NCBI GenBank assembly: GCA_030739975.1
Contig: JASLYC010000082.1
Coordinates: 1 to 61,532 of the forward strand
Source of the DNA: Gammaproteobacteria bacterium
Lineage (GTDB): Bacteria > Pseudomonadota > Gammaproteobacteria > PS1 > Pseudothioglobaceae
Length of the DNA stretch: 61,532 bases
Reading direction: 5' to 3'
The translations under genes and the position numbers were made by a program. The stretch's first letter is position 1; each line of letters begins with the position of its first letter. The notes under the pieces are model-generated. The model saw only the letters and a program-made list of their open reading frames with translations, did not search any database and was not told the DNA's origin. Shown one piece after another: positions 38,865-47,912 of this stretch.

Positions 38865-39911
38865 ATGGAAACTTTTTCAATAAATGACACTAAAGCTATG
38901 GCAATCGCATTACGTATTGCCAAAAAAGGAGTACATGGTGTAAAAGCTAATCCTATGGTTGGCTGTGTTATTACAAGAGATGAAAAAGTTATTTCTCAAG
39001 GTTATCACAAATATTTTGGCGAAGCTCATGCAGAGGCAAATGCTTTAAAAAAAATTGACAATAAGGCTAGCAATGCAACTTTGTATGTAACGCTTGAACC
39101 CTGTGCACATAAAGGTAAAACGCCATCTTGCGCCCAAACAATTATTAATTCTGGTGCGAAGAAAGTTGTTATTGCGACTTTAGATCCAAATCCATTGGTG
39201 AATGGTCGAGGTATGCAAATGCTAATCGATGCAGGTATTGAAGTTAAGGTAGGTTTACTAGAGACTGAAGCAAAAGAACTCAATAGAGGCTTTATTCATC
39301 GTATGCAAACAGAAATGCCTTTTGTTACATGCAAAATTGCGATGAGTATTGATGGAAAATCTTCGATGGCTTCTGGAGAAAGTAAATGGATAACGAGTGA
39401 AGATGCGAGGATAGATGTGCAACATTTAAGATCTAATAACCAAGCAATCTTAACTGGCTATAAAACAATTTTAAAAGACAATCCAAGGCTGACTGTTAGG
39501 CTTGATAATGCCAATTCAAGCCCACTAAGAGTTGTAATTGATGGTAATAACAAAATCAAAGATAAATCACTAAACATATTTTCAAATGATGCCCAAACTC
39601 TAGTACTTAATACTGATAATACAAAAAGATTAAATTCGGGTAAATTAGATTTGAGAGATGCCCTATGTAATATTGCAGAAAAAGGTGTTAACTATGTGCT
39701 TCTTGAATCTGGTCCAGGTCTTGTTGGTGCAATGATTGAGGCGAATTTAATAAATGAATTTATAATATACATAGCACCTATTCTAATGGGTAATAATGCA
39801 AAATCAATGAACAACTTATTAATCGATCATTTGTCAGATAAAATTAAGCTTTCAATTAAAGACATAAGAATGGTTGGTGAAGACATAAAAATAACAGCAT
39901 CCATTAGATAA
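38865..39911 (+). CDS. ribD: Bifunctional riboflavin biosynthesis deaminase/reductase RibD
   Basis: A 348-residue two-domain enzyme. The N-terminal deaminase (1-145) shows zinc ligands in HAEANALKK near residue 50 and [12 protein letters not shown] near 76. The C-terminal reductase (150-345) begins [16 protein letters not shown]. Together they convert the GTP-cyclohydrolase II product to 5-amino-6-ribitylamino-uracil phosphate. Length is close to E. coli RibD (367). coaBC follows 8 bp downstream. No RFN riboswitch is apparent in the 60-bp space before the gene. Confidence 0.95.
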   Translation: METFSINDTKAMAIALRIAKKGVHGVKANPMVGCVITRDEKVISQGYHKYFGEAHAEANALKKIDNKASNATLYVTLEPCAHKGKTPSCAQTIINSGAKKVVIATLDPNPLVNGRGMQMLIDAGIEVKVGLLETEAKELNRGFIHRMQTEMPFVTCKIAMSIDGKSSMASGESKWITSEDARIDVQHLRSNNQAILTGYKTILKDNPRLTVRLDNANSSPLRVVIDGNNKIKDKSLNIFSNDAQTLVLNTDNTKRLNSGKLDLRDALCNIAEKGVNYVLLESGPGLVGAMIEANLINEFIIYIAPILMGNNAKSMNNLLIDHLSDKIKLSIKDIRMVGEDIKITASIR

Positions 39912-39919
39912 ATTATGAA

Positions 39920-41113
39920 ATGAAATCACTAACTAACAAAAATATCATACTTGCGGTAAGTGGCTCAATTGCAGCGTATAAGTCGCCTGATATTGTCAGG
40001 CGCTTGCAGGACTTAGGTGCCGAGGTTAGGGTTATTCTAACTGATGGTGGTGCAAAATTTATAACTGAATTGTCATTACAGGCAATTTCTAAAAACAAAG
40101 TTCATAGTAACCTTTGGGATAATGAAGCTGAATTGTCTATGGGACATATTGAGTTAGCAAAATGGGCTGACGCTATATTGATTGCCCCTGCCAGTGCAAA
40201 TATTATCTCTAATTTATCCAGTGGTAAAGCATGTGACTTAGTTACAAGTGTAGTTCTGGCAAGCGATTGTCCGATACTTGTTGCCCCTTCAATGAATCAA
40301 CAAATGTACGCATCCAAAGCTCTAAATGAAAACTTGTCATTACTCGAAAAAAGAGGTTATGTCATTATTAAACCAGATTATGGCGAGCAAGCTTGTGGTG
40401 ATATTGGACTTGGAAGACTAGTAGAGGCAACAAAAATTGCTCAAACTGTTGCCGAGCTTTATACAATCACAAAGCTTACAGGAAAAAAAGTGTTAATAAC
40501 TCTAGGGGCTACTATTGAACCAATTGATCCAGTAAGGTTTCTTTCAAATTATAGTAGTGGCAAGATGGGTATGGCTTTAGTAAATAATTGCATTGATGCT
40601 GGCGCAATAGTTACAGTTGTTTATGGCACTATTTCAACTCAATTAAACGAAAAATGTATTAATATCAAAGCTGAAACTACTGCGCAAATGCACCAATCAG
40701 TAATGGAAAATATAAAAGAGCAAGATATATTTATTGCCTGTGCTGCAGTTTGTGATTACAGAGTTAAAGAAGTTAGCAATGAAAAGATAAAACGCAATAA
40801 CAGTAATATAAAAATTGAACTTATTCCTAATAATGATATCTTAGCAGATGTTTGTAAAATTAATAATAGACCAATAACAATCGGTTTTGCTGCTGAAACA
40901 GAAAGATTAATTATAAATGCCAAAAATAAACTTAAAAGTAAGGGCTGTGATGCCATTATTTTAAATGACGTTTCTAAGGATGATTCAGGCTTTCAGAGTG
41001 ATGAAAATGAGGTGGTAATTATCTCTGACAAATTGGAAATAAATGTCGCAAAAAATAGCAAACAAAAGATCGCCAGAAAAATTGTAGAAATTATATGTGA
41101 AAATTTCTTCTGA
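39920..41113 (+). CDS. coaBC: Bifunctional phosphopantothenoylcysteine decarboxylase / synthase (CoaBC)
   Basis: A 397-residue flavoprotein for two steps of coenzyme A synthesis. The CoaC half (1-185) has ILAVSGSIAAYKS near residue 10, GHIELAKWADAILIAPASAN near 75 (with the active-site His) and PSMNQQMY near 120. The CoaB half (about 190-397) starts KKVLITLGATIEPIDPVRFLSNYSSGKMG with the nucleotide-binding site. It sits directly behind ribD in the same operon. dut, the frequent next gene in gammaproteobacteria, is missing; a terminator follows. Confidence 0.96.
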   Translation: MKSLTNKNIILAVSGSIAAYKSPDIVRRLQDLGAEVRVILTDGGAKFITELSLQAISKNKVHSNLWDNEAELSMGHIELAKWADAILIAPASANIISNLSSGKACDLVTSVVLASDCPILVAPSMNQQMYASKALNENLSLLEKRGYVIIKPDYGEQACGDIGLGRLVEATKIAQTVAELYTITKLTGKKVLITLGATIEPIDPVRFLSNYSSGKMGMALVNNCIDAGAIVTVVYGTISTQLNEKCINIKAETTAQMHQSVMENIKEQDIFIACAAVCDYRVKEVSNEKIKRNNSNIKIELIPNNDILADVCKINNRPITIGFAAETERLIINAKNKLKSKGCDAIILNDVSKDDSGFQSDENEVVIISDKLEINVAKNSKQKIARKIVEIICENFF

Positions 41114-41150
41114 TATGTAAAAAAGCTTGTTAAATCAACGCATAATATAC

Positions 41151-41172
41151 TTACCCACAATACTGTGGAAAA
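41151..41172. promoter_or_regulatory. Inverted pair of near-consensus DnaA boxes
   Basis: TTACCCACA (41151-41159) and, on the other strand, TTTTCCACA (41164-41172) each differ by one base from TTATCCACA. They face each other across a 4-nt gap. This could bind DnaA for titration or regulation; alternatively it is a chance 5-bp hairpin (CCACA/TGTGG). Confidence 0.4.
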
Positions 41173-41200
41173 CTCAGTTAATATCTAATAATAATTTGCA

Positions 41201-41227
41201 AAAAAAGCCTATATATTGGGCTTTTCT
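41201..41227. terminator. Intrinsic terminator after coaBC
   Basis: AAAAGCC (41203-41209) pairs with GGCTTTT (41219-41225). The flanking A-tract and T-tract let it work in both directions. Confidence 0.75.
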
Positions 41228-41359
41228 ACGCTTTTGATTAAAAATTAATCAGTTATTTTTTATTGTTATAAATCAAAGACTTACGTTTATTTACTAGACT
41301 TAATTAATTTCTATTAATGCAATTCAAAGGTATATATGAATTAAAGAGGAAAACTTTTT

Positions 41360-41397
41360 GTGTTTCACGTATAAAATCAAGTGTTTCACGAAATATT
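41360..41397 (+). promoter_or_regulatory. Two direct parS-like half sites
   Basis: GTGTTTCACG occurs at 41360-41369 and 41381-41390, a spacing of 21 bp (two helical turns). It equals the left half of the ParB site TGTTTCACGTGAAACA; the first 16-mer (41361-41376) matches 13 of 16 positions, the second fewer. Full palindromic parS is absent, so ParB binding would be weaker than at a true site. Confidence 0.4.
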
Positions 41398-41635
41398 AGA
41401 ACACTCTAAATTAAATATTAGGTTTGTTTATTTAGAGTAAAAAAAAGTGCCAATATGTACAATTTTTTATATCTGACTAGAGGCCCATATCATCAACAAT
41501 ATTTGCCAACATATACAGCTTAATTTTGTCTAAATTAAGTGCTTGATTGTTTTTGTTTTTTATTCATATTATGCATTTAAATATTTGTATTAATACCTCA
41601 ATATATTTAAAGCTCATTTTCAATAATATAATTAT

Positions 41636-44600
41636 TTAGTGATAACTTATATTGCTCGAACTGTCGCCTAGAAGTTCGTCTACCTTATCTAGTAATTTTT
41701 GGTTTGGTAAAACTCTATACCCTCTATCTAAAGAAAAATTACCACTAATATTATTACTTTGATAATTTATTTTTACTGGGCAATTCCCCTTACAACTTTT
41801 TAAAATATTTGATAATTCACTTAGTAGCTTGTGATGACCTTCATTGAGTGTAACTTCAAAAATTTTGGCATACCTAACTTTTAATTCCTCAATCTCTTGT
41901 ATTTTATCAACTACAAGTTGCCATTCATCTCTATAGTCTTTAGTTATCTTGCCAGAAAATATAACTACATTATCAACTAACAAGTGCTCACTTACTGAAG
42001 GAAGTACTTTTGAAAATATTACAGCATTAAGCTTTTTTTTGCTGTCTTCTATAGTAAGGCTTACCATTTGACCGCCACCTCTGGTAGATCTATATCTCAA
42101 CTCAGATATCATAGCAAGGACTTTCACTTCTTTGTTATTTCTATATACAATATTTCTTGGTAATCTAGCACCAACATATTTTATATCGTTATCAAATTCA
42201 TCTGTAGGATGGCTATAAAAGTAATACCCCATAACGTTTTTTTCTAGATGTAATTTTTCTTTAAATGTCAAACCTGGACTCTCCAAATAATTTAACTCGT
42301 ACTCTTCATGATCATCTATCTCAAAGAATAGGCTACTTTGTCCGTTTGAATGGTCACTTTGTTTTTGCTCTGCTTGTCTAACTGCATATGGGTAAGTTTT
42401 GAGTAGGCTTGCTCTTTCAATTCCAAAACAATCAAAAGAGCCGCTATAAATTAATGCCTCTATTGCTCTTTTATTTAATGACCTTCTTTCTATTCGTTGG
42501 CAAAAATCAAACAAACTTTTGTACACTCCATTGGCTTTTCTTTCCTCAACTAGTACATTTACAAGTGCCTCTCCAACTCCTTTTATTGCTCCCAAACCAT
42601 AAACTAAAGTATTTTTATTTTTTGTGCTAAATTCAAAATCTGACTCACAAACATTTGGCCCATTGACTATTAACCCCATACCTTCAGATTCACTCACAGT
42701 AAATGCCACTCTATCGGTGTCATCCATAACTCCTGAAAGAACCGAGGCCATAAATGCTGCTGGAAAGTGCGCTTTAAGCCATGCTGTCTGATAAGAAATA
42801 TATGCATACGCAACAGAATGTGATTTATTAAATCCGTAACCTGAAAATTTATCAATTAAGTCAAAAATTTCATCGGCTTTTTCTTTGTCAATATTATTTT
42901 TCTCTGCGCCTTTGACAAAAACACTTCTCTGCTTCTGCATCTCTTTATCTATTTTTTTGCCCATAGCTCTGCGTAACAAATCTGCCCCGCCTAATGAATA
43001 TCCTGCCATAACTTGGGCTGATTTCATAACTTGTTCTTGATATAAAAACACCCCATTTGTAGGCTTAAGAATATCTTCTAACATTTTATGTGGATACTTG
43101 ACCTTTGCGCCATGCTTAACATTGATGTAGTCATCTACCATTCCTGCGCCTAATGGTCCAGGCCTGTACAATGCCAACATTGCTACAATATCTTCAAACG
43201 AATCGGCCTGTAGTTTTTTTAAATAACCCCTCATGCCGTCTGACTCTAATTGAAAAATACCAGTAGTATCACAACGTTGTAATAGTTGGTAGACTAGCTT
43301 GTCATCTAACGGCAATGAGTCAATATTTATTGGCTCTGAGCTTAGCCCTTTAGCACTTATCATCTTCACAGTTTTGTCTATAACTGTAAGGTTAGAAAGC
43401 CCTAGAAAATCAAACTTTACTAACCCAACGGCTTCGACATCTTTCATGTCAAACTGAGAGACGACCACATCAGACTCACCTGGGCCTTTATAGATAGGGC
43501 AAAAATCACTAATCTTGCTGGGTGCTATTAGCACACCTCCTGCATGAGTGCCTACATTTCTTACTAAGCCTTCTAGTTCTAAAGACAAGTCAATCAGCGT
43601 AGTAACACTCTCTTCAGAGTCGTAACGTTTTTTTAATTCCTCTGAATACCACTTATCTTTTGACTCTTGAGAATCGTTGTCATTAAAGTATCCCAAGGCT
43701 CTTGATAGATTTATTTTTAAGTCATTAGGTATTGACTTGGATATCCTATCGCTAAAGCCATAAGGATGCCCTAATACTCTTCCTACATCGCGTACAACTC
43801 CTTTTGCTGCCATAGTACCGTAGGTAATTATTTGAGCTACTTTTTCGGTTCCATACTTACTTGCTACATACTCTATCACCTCGTCACGACGTTCAGTACA
43901 AAAGTCAATATCAAAATCAGGCATAGAAACTCGCTCAGGATTAAGAAAACGCTCAAATAGTAATTCATGTTCTATCGGGTCTACGTTAGTTATTCCTAAA
44001 GCATAAGCTACAAGAGATCCAGCACCAGATCCACGCCCAGGACCAACAGGAATACCGTTATCTTTAGCCCAGCTTATAAAATCAGCAACAATTAAAAAGT
44101 AACCTACAAAATCCATCTGAATAATAACGGAAAGCTCAAAAGACAGCCTATCGTCGTAAACCTTTCTGTTAATCTTTTTATCCTTTAGACGTTTATCAAT
44201 TCCAGCCAAAGATTGATCTTTAAAGAATTGATTAATTGTTGTTCCTTTTGGGATTGGAAAATCTGGCAAATAGTGTTTTTTATATAACTCAAAATGCACA
44301 TTACAACGCTTGGATATCTCTACACTGTTTGATAATAACTCAGGTACATCAGAAAACAACTCAGACATCTGCTCACTAGACTTTAAATATTGCTGATTGC
44401 TAAAATACTTTTCTCGACGAGAATCCTCTAATAAACCGCCCTGTGAAATACAAATTCTAGCCTCATGGGCTTCAAAATCATTTTGATTTACAAATTGCAC
44501 ATCGTTAGTTGCCACTATAGCGATACCCAGCTCTATTCCCAACTCTATACAAAGATGTAAATGCAACTCATCATCTTTACGATTAGTCCTTTGAACAGCT

Positions 44601-45094
44601 AGATAGTATCTATCTTTAAAAACTGTCTGCCAAAAAAGTGCTTCGTTCCTTGCATCTTCTTTTTGGTTACTGACTAGTAATTTAGCAACATCTCCAGATA
44701 CCGCATTAGAAATCATAATGAGTCCTGAATGAAATTTAATTACTTGTTCTTTTGTTACACTAACACCTTCTATATCTTGGCCTTCTATGTAGGAAAGTGT
44801 AATTAACTGTGAAAGATTTGAATAGCCTTCATTGTTCTGACACAACAACAATGCTTGGTATGATTTATCACTATCTTTGATAGTAATATTGGTGCCAATA
44901 ATTGGTTTAATTCCTGCATCGATTGATTTTTTATAAAACTTTAAAGCTGCAAATACATTTGAATCATCGGTCAATGCAATTGAGCTATAACCTAAACTCT
45001 TTGCCTTGTTAATAAGGCTATCTACTCGAACCAAGCTGTTCTTTATAGAGTATTCTGTTTGACACTGCAGATGGACAAATTCAGTATTTGGCAT
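41636..45094 (-). CDS. dnaE: DNA polymerase III alpha subunit
   Basis: The 1152-residue replicative polymerase of the DnaE1 type. The N-terminal PHP domain (1-270) begins FVHLQCQTEYSIKNSLVRVD. The palm has VGPGRGSGAGSLVAYALGIT near residue 351 and the catalytic MPDFDIDFCTERRDEVI near 391; the third aspartate lies further down in the same domain. Finger/helix-hairpin regions follow, including GYGFNKSHSVAYAYISYQTA near 755, and a C-terminal OB fold sits around 965-1050. Length matches E. coli (1160). It is alone; neighbours usually found in gammaproteobacteria (accA, lpxB, rnhB) are missing. Confidence 0.97.
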   Translation of the reverse strand: MPNTEFVHLQCQTEYSIKNSLVRVDSLINKAKSLGYSSIALTDDSNVFAALKFYKKSIDAGIKPIIGTNITIKDSDKSYQALLLCQNNEGYSNLSQLITLSYIEGQDIEGVSVTKEQVIKFHSGLIMISNAVSGDVAKLLVSNQKEDARNEALFWQTVFKDRYYLAVQRTNRKDDELHLHLCIELGIELGIAIVATNDVQFVNQNDFEAHEARICISQGGLLEDSRREKYFSNQQYLKSSEQMSELFSDVPELLSNSVEISKRCNVHFELYKKHYLPDFPIPKGTTINQFFKDQSLAGIDKRLKDKKINRKVYDDRLSFELSVIIQMDFVGYFLIVADFISWAKDNGIPVGPGRGSGAGSLVAYALGITNVDPIEHELLFERFLNPERVSMPDFDIDFCTERRDEVIEYVASKYGTEKVAQIITYGTMAAKGVVRDVGRVLGHPYGFSDRISKSIPNDLKINLSRALGYFNDNDSQESKDKWYSEELKKRYDSEESVTTLIDLSLELEGLVRNVGTHAGGVLIAPSKISDFCPIYKGPGESDVVVSQFDMKDVEAVGLVKFDFLGLSNLTVIDKTVKMISAKGLSSEPINIDSLPLDDKLVYQLLQRCDTTGIFQLESDGMRGYLKKLQADSFEDIVAMLALYRPGPLGAGMVDDYINVKHGAKVKYPHKMLEDILKPTNGVFLYQEQVMKSAQVMAGYSLGGADLLRRAMGKKIDKEMQKQRSVFVKGAEKNNIDKEKADEIFDLIDKFSGYGFNKSHSVAYAYISYQTAWLKAHFPAAFMASVLSGVMDDTDRVAFTVSESEGMGLIVNGPNVCESDFEFSTKNKNTLVYGLGAIKGVGEALVNVLVEERKANGVYKSLFDFCQRIERRSLNKRAIEALIYSGSFDCFGIERASLLKTYPYAVRQAEQKQSDHSNGQSSLFFEIDDHEEYELNYLESPGLTFKEKLHLEKNVMGYYFYSHPTDEFDNDIKYVGARLPRNIVYRNNKEVKVLAMISELRYRSTRGGGQMVSLTIEDSKKKLNAVIFSKVLPSVSEHLLVDNVVIFSGKITKDYRDEWQLVVDKIQEIEELKVRYAKIFEVTLNEGHHKLLSELSNILKSCKGNCPVKINYQSNNISGNFSLDRGYRVLPNQKLLDKVDELLGDSSSNISYH

Positions 45095-45299
45095 TTAATT
45101 CTAGACAATATATAAACAATAACTAGGAAAAATATATGGGACTATATTTTGTATTTTACCGCTATAATTTTGCTCACAGTTTGAAATAAAATATTAACTC
45201 CAGTTATTTGCTTTTTTATGCGTCTTGATTAATATTTATTCTGAATTATTGGTTATTCACTTATTGCAATATTTTATAGTTATATAATTAGCAAAAAAA

Positions 45300-45325
45300 A
45301 ATGCCCCTTGCGGGGCACTTTTTAT
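45300..45325. terminator. Strong intrinsic terminator ending the sox operon
   Basis: TGCCCC (45302-45307), a 4-nt loop and GGGGCA (45312-45317) form a GC stem. The minus strand then runs into eight T residues (45294-45301), ideal for terminating transcripts that come through soxK; a shorter T-tract lies on the other side. Confidence 0.88.
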
Positions 45326-45340
45326 AGCTTTACAATTAAA

Positions 45341-45670
45341 CTAAAAGCTGGGTCCGGCGTTAGCCTGATCGATAGCCTGTTGCTGACCTAATCTTCCTTG
45401 CTCGGCAGCTTTACTAAGCAGTTTCTTAGCCTTAGCCCAATCTCCCCCATCAAAAGCTTTCTTAGCATCCTTCATAAATTTGCCAATATCACGCCATTCA
45501 AATTCAACAGCTGCAGCCTTTTTTTGCTCTGCTTTAGCCTCAGCTAATGCAATATCATACAGCGCTTGATTTGTTGATCCATCGTTCCAATTATGAGTTG
45601 AGGGCATAGAATCTCCAGCACAAACTGTGAATGAGAATACAGTTAATATTGTTATTAGTAATTTTTTCAT
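45341..45670 (-). CDS. soxK: SoxAX-binding protein SoxK
   Basis: A 109-residue exported protein: signal peptide about residues 1-18 (MKKLLITILTVFSFTVCA), then a helical mature part with EFEWRDIGKFMKDAKKAF and DWAKAKKLLSKAAEQGRLGQ, ending DQANAGPSF. The EWRD-x-GK-x-x-KDA pattern and its position immediately after soxA match SoxK, which binds SoxAX and raises its activity in thiosulfate oxidation. It starts 11 bp after the soxA stop, with an AAGGAGA ribosome site. It is the last gene of the operon, before a strong terminator. Confidence 0.82.
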   Translation of the reverse strand: MKKLLITILTVFSFTVCAGDSMPSTHNWNDGSTNQALYDIALAEAKAEQKKAAAVEFEWRDIGKFMKDAKKAFDGGDWAKAKKLLSKAAEQGRLGQQQAIDQANAGPSF

Positions 45671-45681
45671 ATTATTTCTCC

Positions 45682-46545
45682 TTATTCTCTGTATTCAGTT
45701 CCAGTAATCTCCATACCGTTACTCATCGCGGTGTGGAAGAATTCTAGATTGTCATATTGACTCTTATGTCTCTTGAATGGTTTCGCACGTACCTGCTTAT
45801 TACAGCCACCGTAACGTCTTTGAATAGTGCCAAAACCATCGCCCTTTGATTTAGCCCATTTGCCTCGCCAAACTGGAAAATGGGTTGTCTGACCTAAGCC
45901 AGGAGACAAAGTATTACCACGCGCTCTCATGCCTGCGCCACCTACATGACAGTTAGCACATGAAAGGTTAAGCTGTCCTCGCTTAGCATAGTAGAATCTT
46001 TTGCCATCATTATATGCTGCAAGTGCTGCCTCATCACCTTCTGGGACAATTACATTGATAAATGTTCCCTCTCCAAGAGTTGTTAAGTGAGCAGCAACCC
46101 AAGCATGTTTACCCTTTCCTGTGCCCCACTTTTTCTCTCCATTAGAAACTAGGCAATCTACAAGAGCTTGCTCTAGAGTGTCTACCTTACCTTTTGCAGC
46201 GTTCCATCTAGGGTATGCAGCCCTAATAAGAAATGGCTCTTCTTCAAAACAGCTTGAAAATGTATTACCATTAGCAAAAGGTTTTTCCCAAAGCTCCCCA
46301 CCTTTTTCAAGTAGGTCTTCGAAAGGCGGCATCTCCATTACAGCTTCAAATTGCATCATTTTATCGTCACTCATTGCATAAGGCCCTTTAGAAAAACCCT
46401 GCAAACTTACGTTTGAAAATCTATCTAAAAAATAGGCTTGATATGCATCAATGTCGGCCTGAACTGCGCTAGACTGTTGCGCCGAAAGGGCAACTGTTGA
46501 GCTTAGCATAGCAGCTATTGCCATTGTTATTGTTATTTTTTTCAT
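45682..46545 (-). CDS. soxA: L-cysteine S-thiosulfotransferase subunit SoxA (mono-haem type)
   Basis: A 287-residue periplasmic c-type cytochrome subunit. I set the start at the ATG ending at 46545, preceded by AAGGAGAG; the open frame upstream runs into soxZ and is not coding. A Sec signal peptide covers residues 1-22. The single haem site is CANCH (196-200), and Cys248 in YGGCNK is the cysteine that ligates the active-site haem and carries a persulfide during catalysis. The first haem motif of di-haem SoxA proteins is replaced by lone Cys99 and Cys131, which probably form a disulfide. With SoxX it joins thiosulfate to the SoxY cysteine. Confidence 0.95.
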   Translation of the reverse strand: MKKITITMAIAAMLSSTVALSAQQSSAVQADIDAYQAYFLDRFSNVSLQGFSKGPYAMSDDKMMQFEAVMEMPPFEDLLEKGGELWEKPFANGNTFSSCFEEEPFLIRAAYPRWNAAKGKVDTLEQALVDCLVSNGEKKWGTGKGKHAWVAAHLTTLGEGTFINVIVPEGDEAALAAYNDGKRFYYAKRGQLNLSCANCHVGGAGMRARGNTLSPGLGQTTHFPVWRGKWAKSKGDGFGTIQRRYGGCNKQVRAKPFKRHKSQYDNLEFFHTAMSNGMEITGTEYRE

Positions 46546-46570
46546 TACTCTCTCCTTGATGTTTTCAGTT

Positions 46571-46876
46571 TTACTTAGATTTGGCAGTAGCAGAACCTGT
46601 CCCACCATTATTATCTTTGTAGGCCAAGGTAATTTCATCACCCTTAGCTCCTGGAACCTGAAATTGAAAGTAAGGATCTTTTGATACGGCAGCACCAATA
46701 TCAGCATCAACTACCTTGTTCCCATTATGGGTAATTGTAAGATGGTCAATATGATTTGCTGGAATAGGGTTGCCTTTTTTATCTTTTCTTAATCCGGTTT
46801 CCATTGGGTGTTTAACTAGAGCTTTAACTTTAATAACACCTTTTTTTGCTTTTGGTTTTAGTTTAATTTTTCCCAT
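46571..46876 (-). CDS. soxZ: Sulfur carrier partner protein SoxZ
   Basis: A 101-residue immunoglobulin-fold protein without a signal peptide, as usual, because SoxZ crosses the membrane in complex with SoxY through the Tat system. IKLKPKAKKGVIKVKALVKHPME at the start, and PANHIDHLTITHNG and PYFQFQVPGAKGDEITLAY further on, are family signatures. It supports the SoxY swinging arm. It lies 26 bp after soxY with AAGGAGT before the ATG, and 25 bp before soxA. Confidence 0.96.
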   Translation of the reverse strand: MGKIKLKPKAKKGVIKVKALVKHPMETGLRKDKKGNPIPANHIDHLTITHNGNKVVDADIGAAVSKDPYFQFQVPGAKGDEITLAYKDNNGGTGSATAKSK

Positions 46877-46902
46877 TATTTACTCCTTAATATGTTATTA
46901 AA

Positions 46903-47346
46903 TTAGCCGCCGCATCCGCCAACAGTTACTTTTATCTCACTAGTAATAGCTGAAACAGAACCGCCAGAAGTTACTACCGCTGTAACTGGGGAAGTTTTAC
47001 CCATCTTAATTCGTGTCGAAACAAAGCCAAGAGCACCTGCAAAATTAAAAGACCCTGCAAGTGGTGTATTGTTTGTTTGCACCAAAAAAGAAATGTTCGT
47101 TACATCATTTAAATTTGTTGCGTCAACAGATACAGGAACTACTGCTCCATTTTCTGCAATTTTTGGTGCCTTGAATTTAAATGTTCCTTTAGCTGCTGCG
47201 GATGCTGCACTAACTGTAGCATCAGATGTAGCTTTAAAGGAATCTGAAGCAGCAAAAATAATTTTAGGCGTCAGAAGTCCAGCTCCTACCGCAGTTGCCA
47301 CTGCTGAACTGGCCATCGCACTTTTTAAAAATAATCTTCTTTTCAT
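46903..47346 (-). CDS. soxY: Thiosulfate-oxidation carrier protein SoxY
   Basis: A 147-residue periplasmic carrier. The true start is the ATG ending at 47346 (MKRRLFLKSAMASS), preceded by CAAGGAGACAC. This gives a Tat signal with twin Arg at residues 3-4. The C-terminus ends in VTVGGCGG, the swinging arm whose Cys holds sulfur intermediates while SoxAX and SoxB act on them. The mature core is rich in Thr, Ala and Val, typical of the SoxY beta sandwich. It forms a complex with SoxZ, encoded next. Confidence 0.96.
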   Translation of the reverse strand: MKRRLFLKSAMASSAVATAVGAGLLTPKIIFAASDSFKATSDATVSAASAAAKGTFKFKAPKIAENGAVVPVSVDATNLNDVTNISFLVQTNNTPLAGSFNFAGALGFVSTRIKMGKTSPVTAVVTSGGSVSAITSEIKVTVGGCGG

Positions 47347-47362
47347 TGTGTCTCCTTGATAT

Positions 47363-47710
47363 TTATAGTGTATGGATAAATGCAGTAATCTTGTCAATCT
47401 GGTCTGCACTAAGTATATTATGGCGTCCAAATGGAGGCATCATAGTATTGGGATTAGCCACTGTAGCATCATGTATTTGCGCTCTTAGATCTGCAACATC
47501 TGGATATCTAGCCTTCATAGCTATAAGTGGTGGACCGATATTTCCTGGCTGAGAACCACCTGAAATCATATGGCATGCTAAGCAGTTGCCTAATTTACGA
47601 TCAAAAGTAAGATCTTTGCCACTCATCTCTTTGGCAACTAATTCTACTGGCATAGCAAACAGAGTAGCCAATGTAATAACTGCTGAGATAGATGAAATCC
47701 TTTTCTTCAT
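47363..47710 (-). CDS. soxX: Cytochrome c SoxX
   Basis: A 115-residue mono-haem cytochrome, the small subunit of SoxAX. I choose the ATG ending at 47710, preceded by AGGAGAGAA; the frame upstream is open but lies in the leader. The signal peptide is about residues 1-26. The haem is attached at CLACH (43-47), and Met90 or Met91 in NTMMPPFG is the distal ligand. The protein is shorter than many SoxX (about 130-200 residues) but complete in its motifs. It opens the sox operon, downstream of a clear sigma-70 promoter. Confidence 0.94.
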   Translation of the reverse strand: MKKRISSISAVITLATLFAMPVELVAKEMSGKDLTFDRKLGNCLACHMISGGSQPGNIGPPLIAMKARYPDVADLRAQIHDATVANPNTMMPPFGRHNILSADQIDKITAFIHTL

Positions 47711-47803
47711 ATTTCTCTCCTGTATAGAACAAATAATTTGTTTGTTTTTTTTAGACAAATAAAATCATCTAGGTGGCAGATTATGAAATAACCTGCTTGT
47801 TTG

Positions 47804-47831
47804 ATTATAGAGAAAAATTGTTTATTTACAA
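47804..47831 (-). promoter_or_regulatory. Promoter of the soxXYZAK operon
   Basis: On the minus strand TTGTAA (47831-47826), a 16-nt spacer and a perfect TATAAT (47809-47804) predict a start near 47797 and a leader of about 87 nt before soxX. No SoxR or other operator could be identified by eye. Confidence 0.55.
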
Positions 47832-47912
47832 CTATATTAGTTATTTATAATATAAAATGGTTTATCTTGAACCCTATATATATCAATGGTTTCAGGGCTC
47901 CTTAATAATAAT

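Larger units (their letters stand above)
41114..41635. other. 522-bp convergent intergenic region with DnaA-box-like and parS-like motifs
   Basis: This is the longest gene-free stretch in the window, between two convergent genes (coaBC and dnaE), where promoters are not required. In order it holds: an inverted pair of DnaA-box-like 9-mers (41151-41172), a bidirectional intrinsic terminator (41201-41227), a very AT-rich section, two direct copies of GTGTTTCACG 21 bp apart (41360-41390), a 9-bp inverted repeat ACTCTAAAT / ATTTAGAGT (41403-41438), and another 8-bp inverted repeat near 41520-41540 (TTAATTTT / AAATTAA). I find no convincing open reading frame. A small RNA cannot be excluded. Confidence 0.6.

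Noticed and set aside
41114-41635. Chromosomal replication origin (DnaA-box pair, AT-rich DNA, parS-like sites).
   Set aside because: The rpoBC/ribosomal block to the right is all on the minus strand and would collide head-on with a fork leaving this site; such operons are almost always co-directional with replication. Only two imperfect DnaA boxes are seen, and dnaA, dnaN, mnmG and parAB are absent.
46546-46710. N-terminal extension of soxA into soxZ.
   Set aside because: The extension lacks conserved sequence; the internal ATG has AAGGAGAG and a proper signal peptide.
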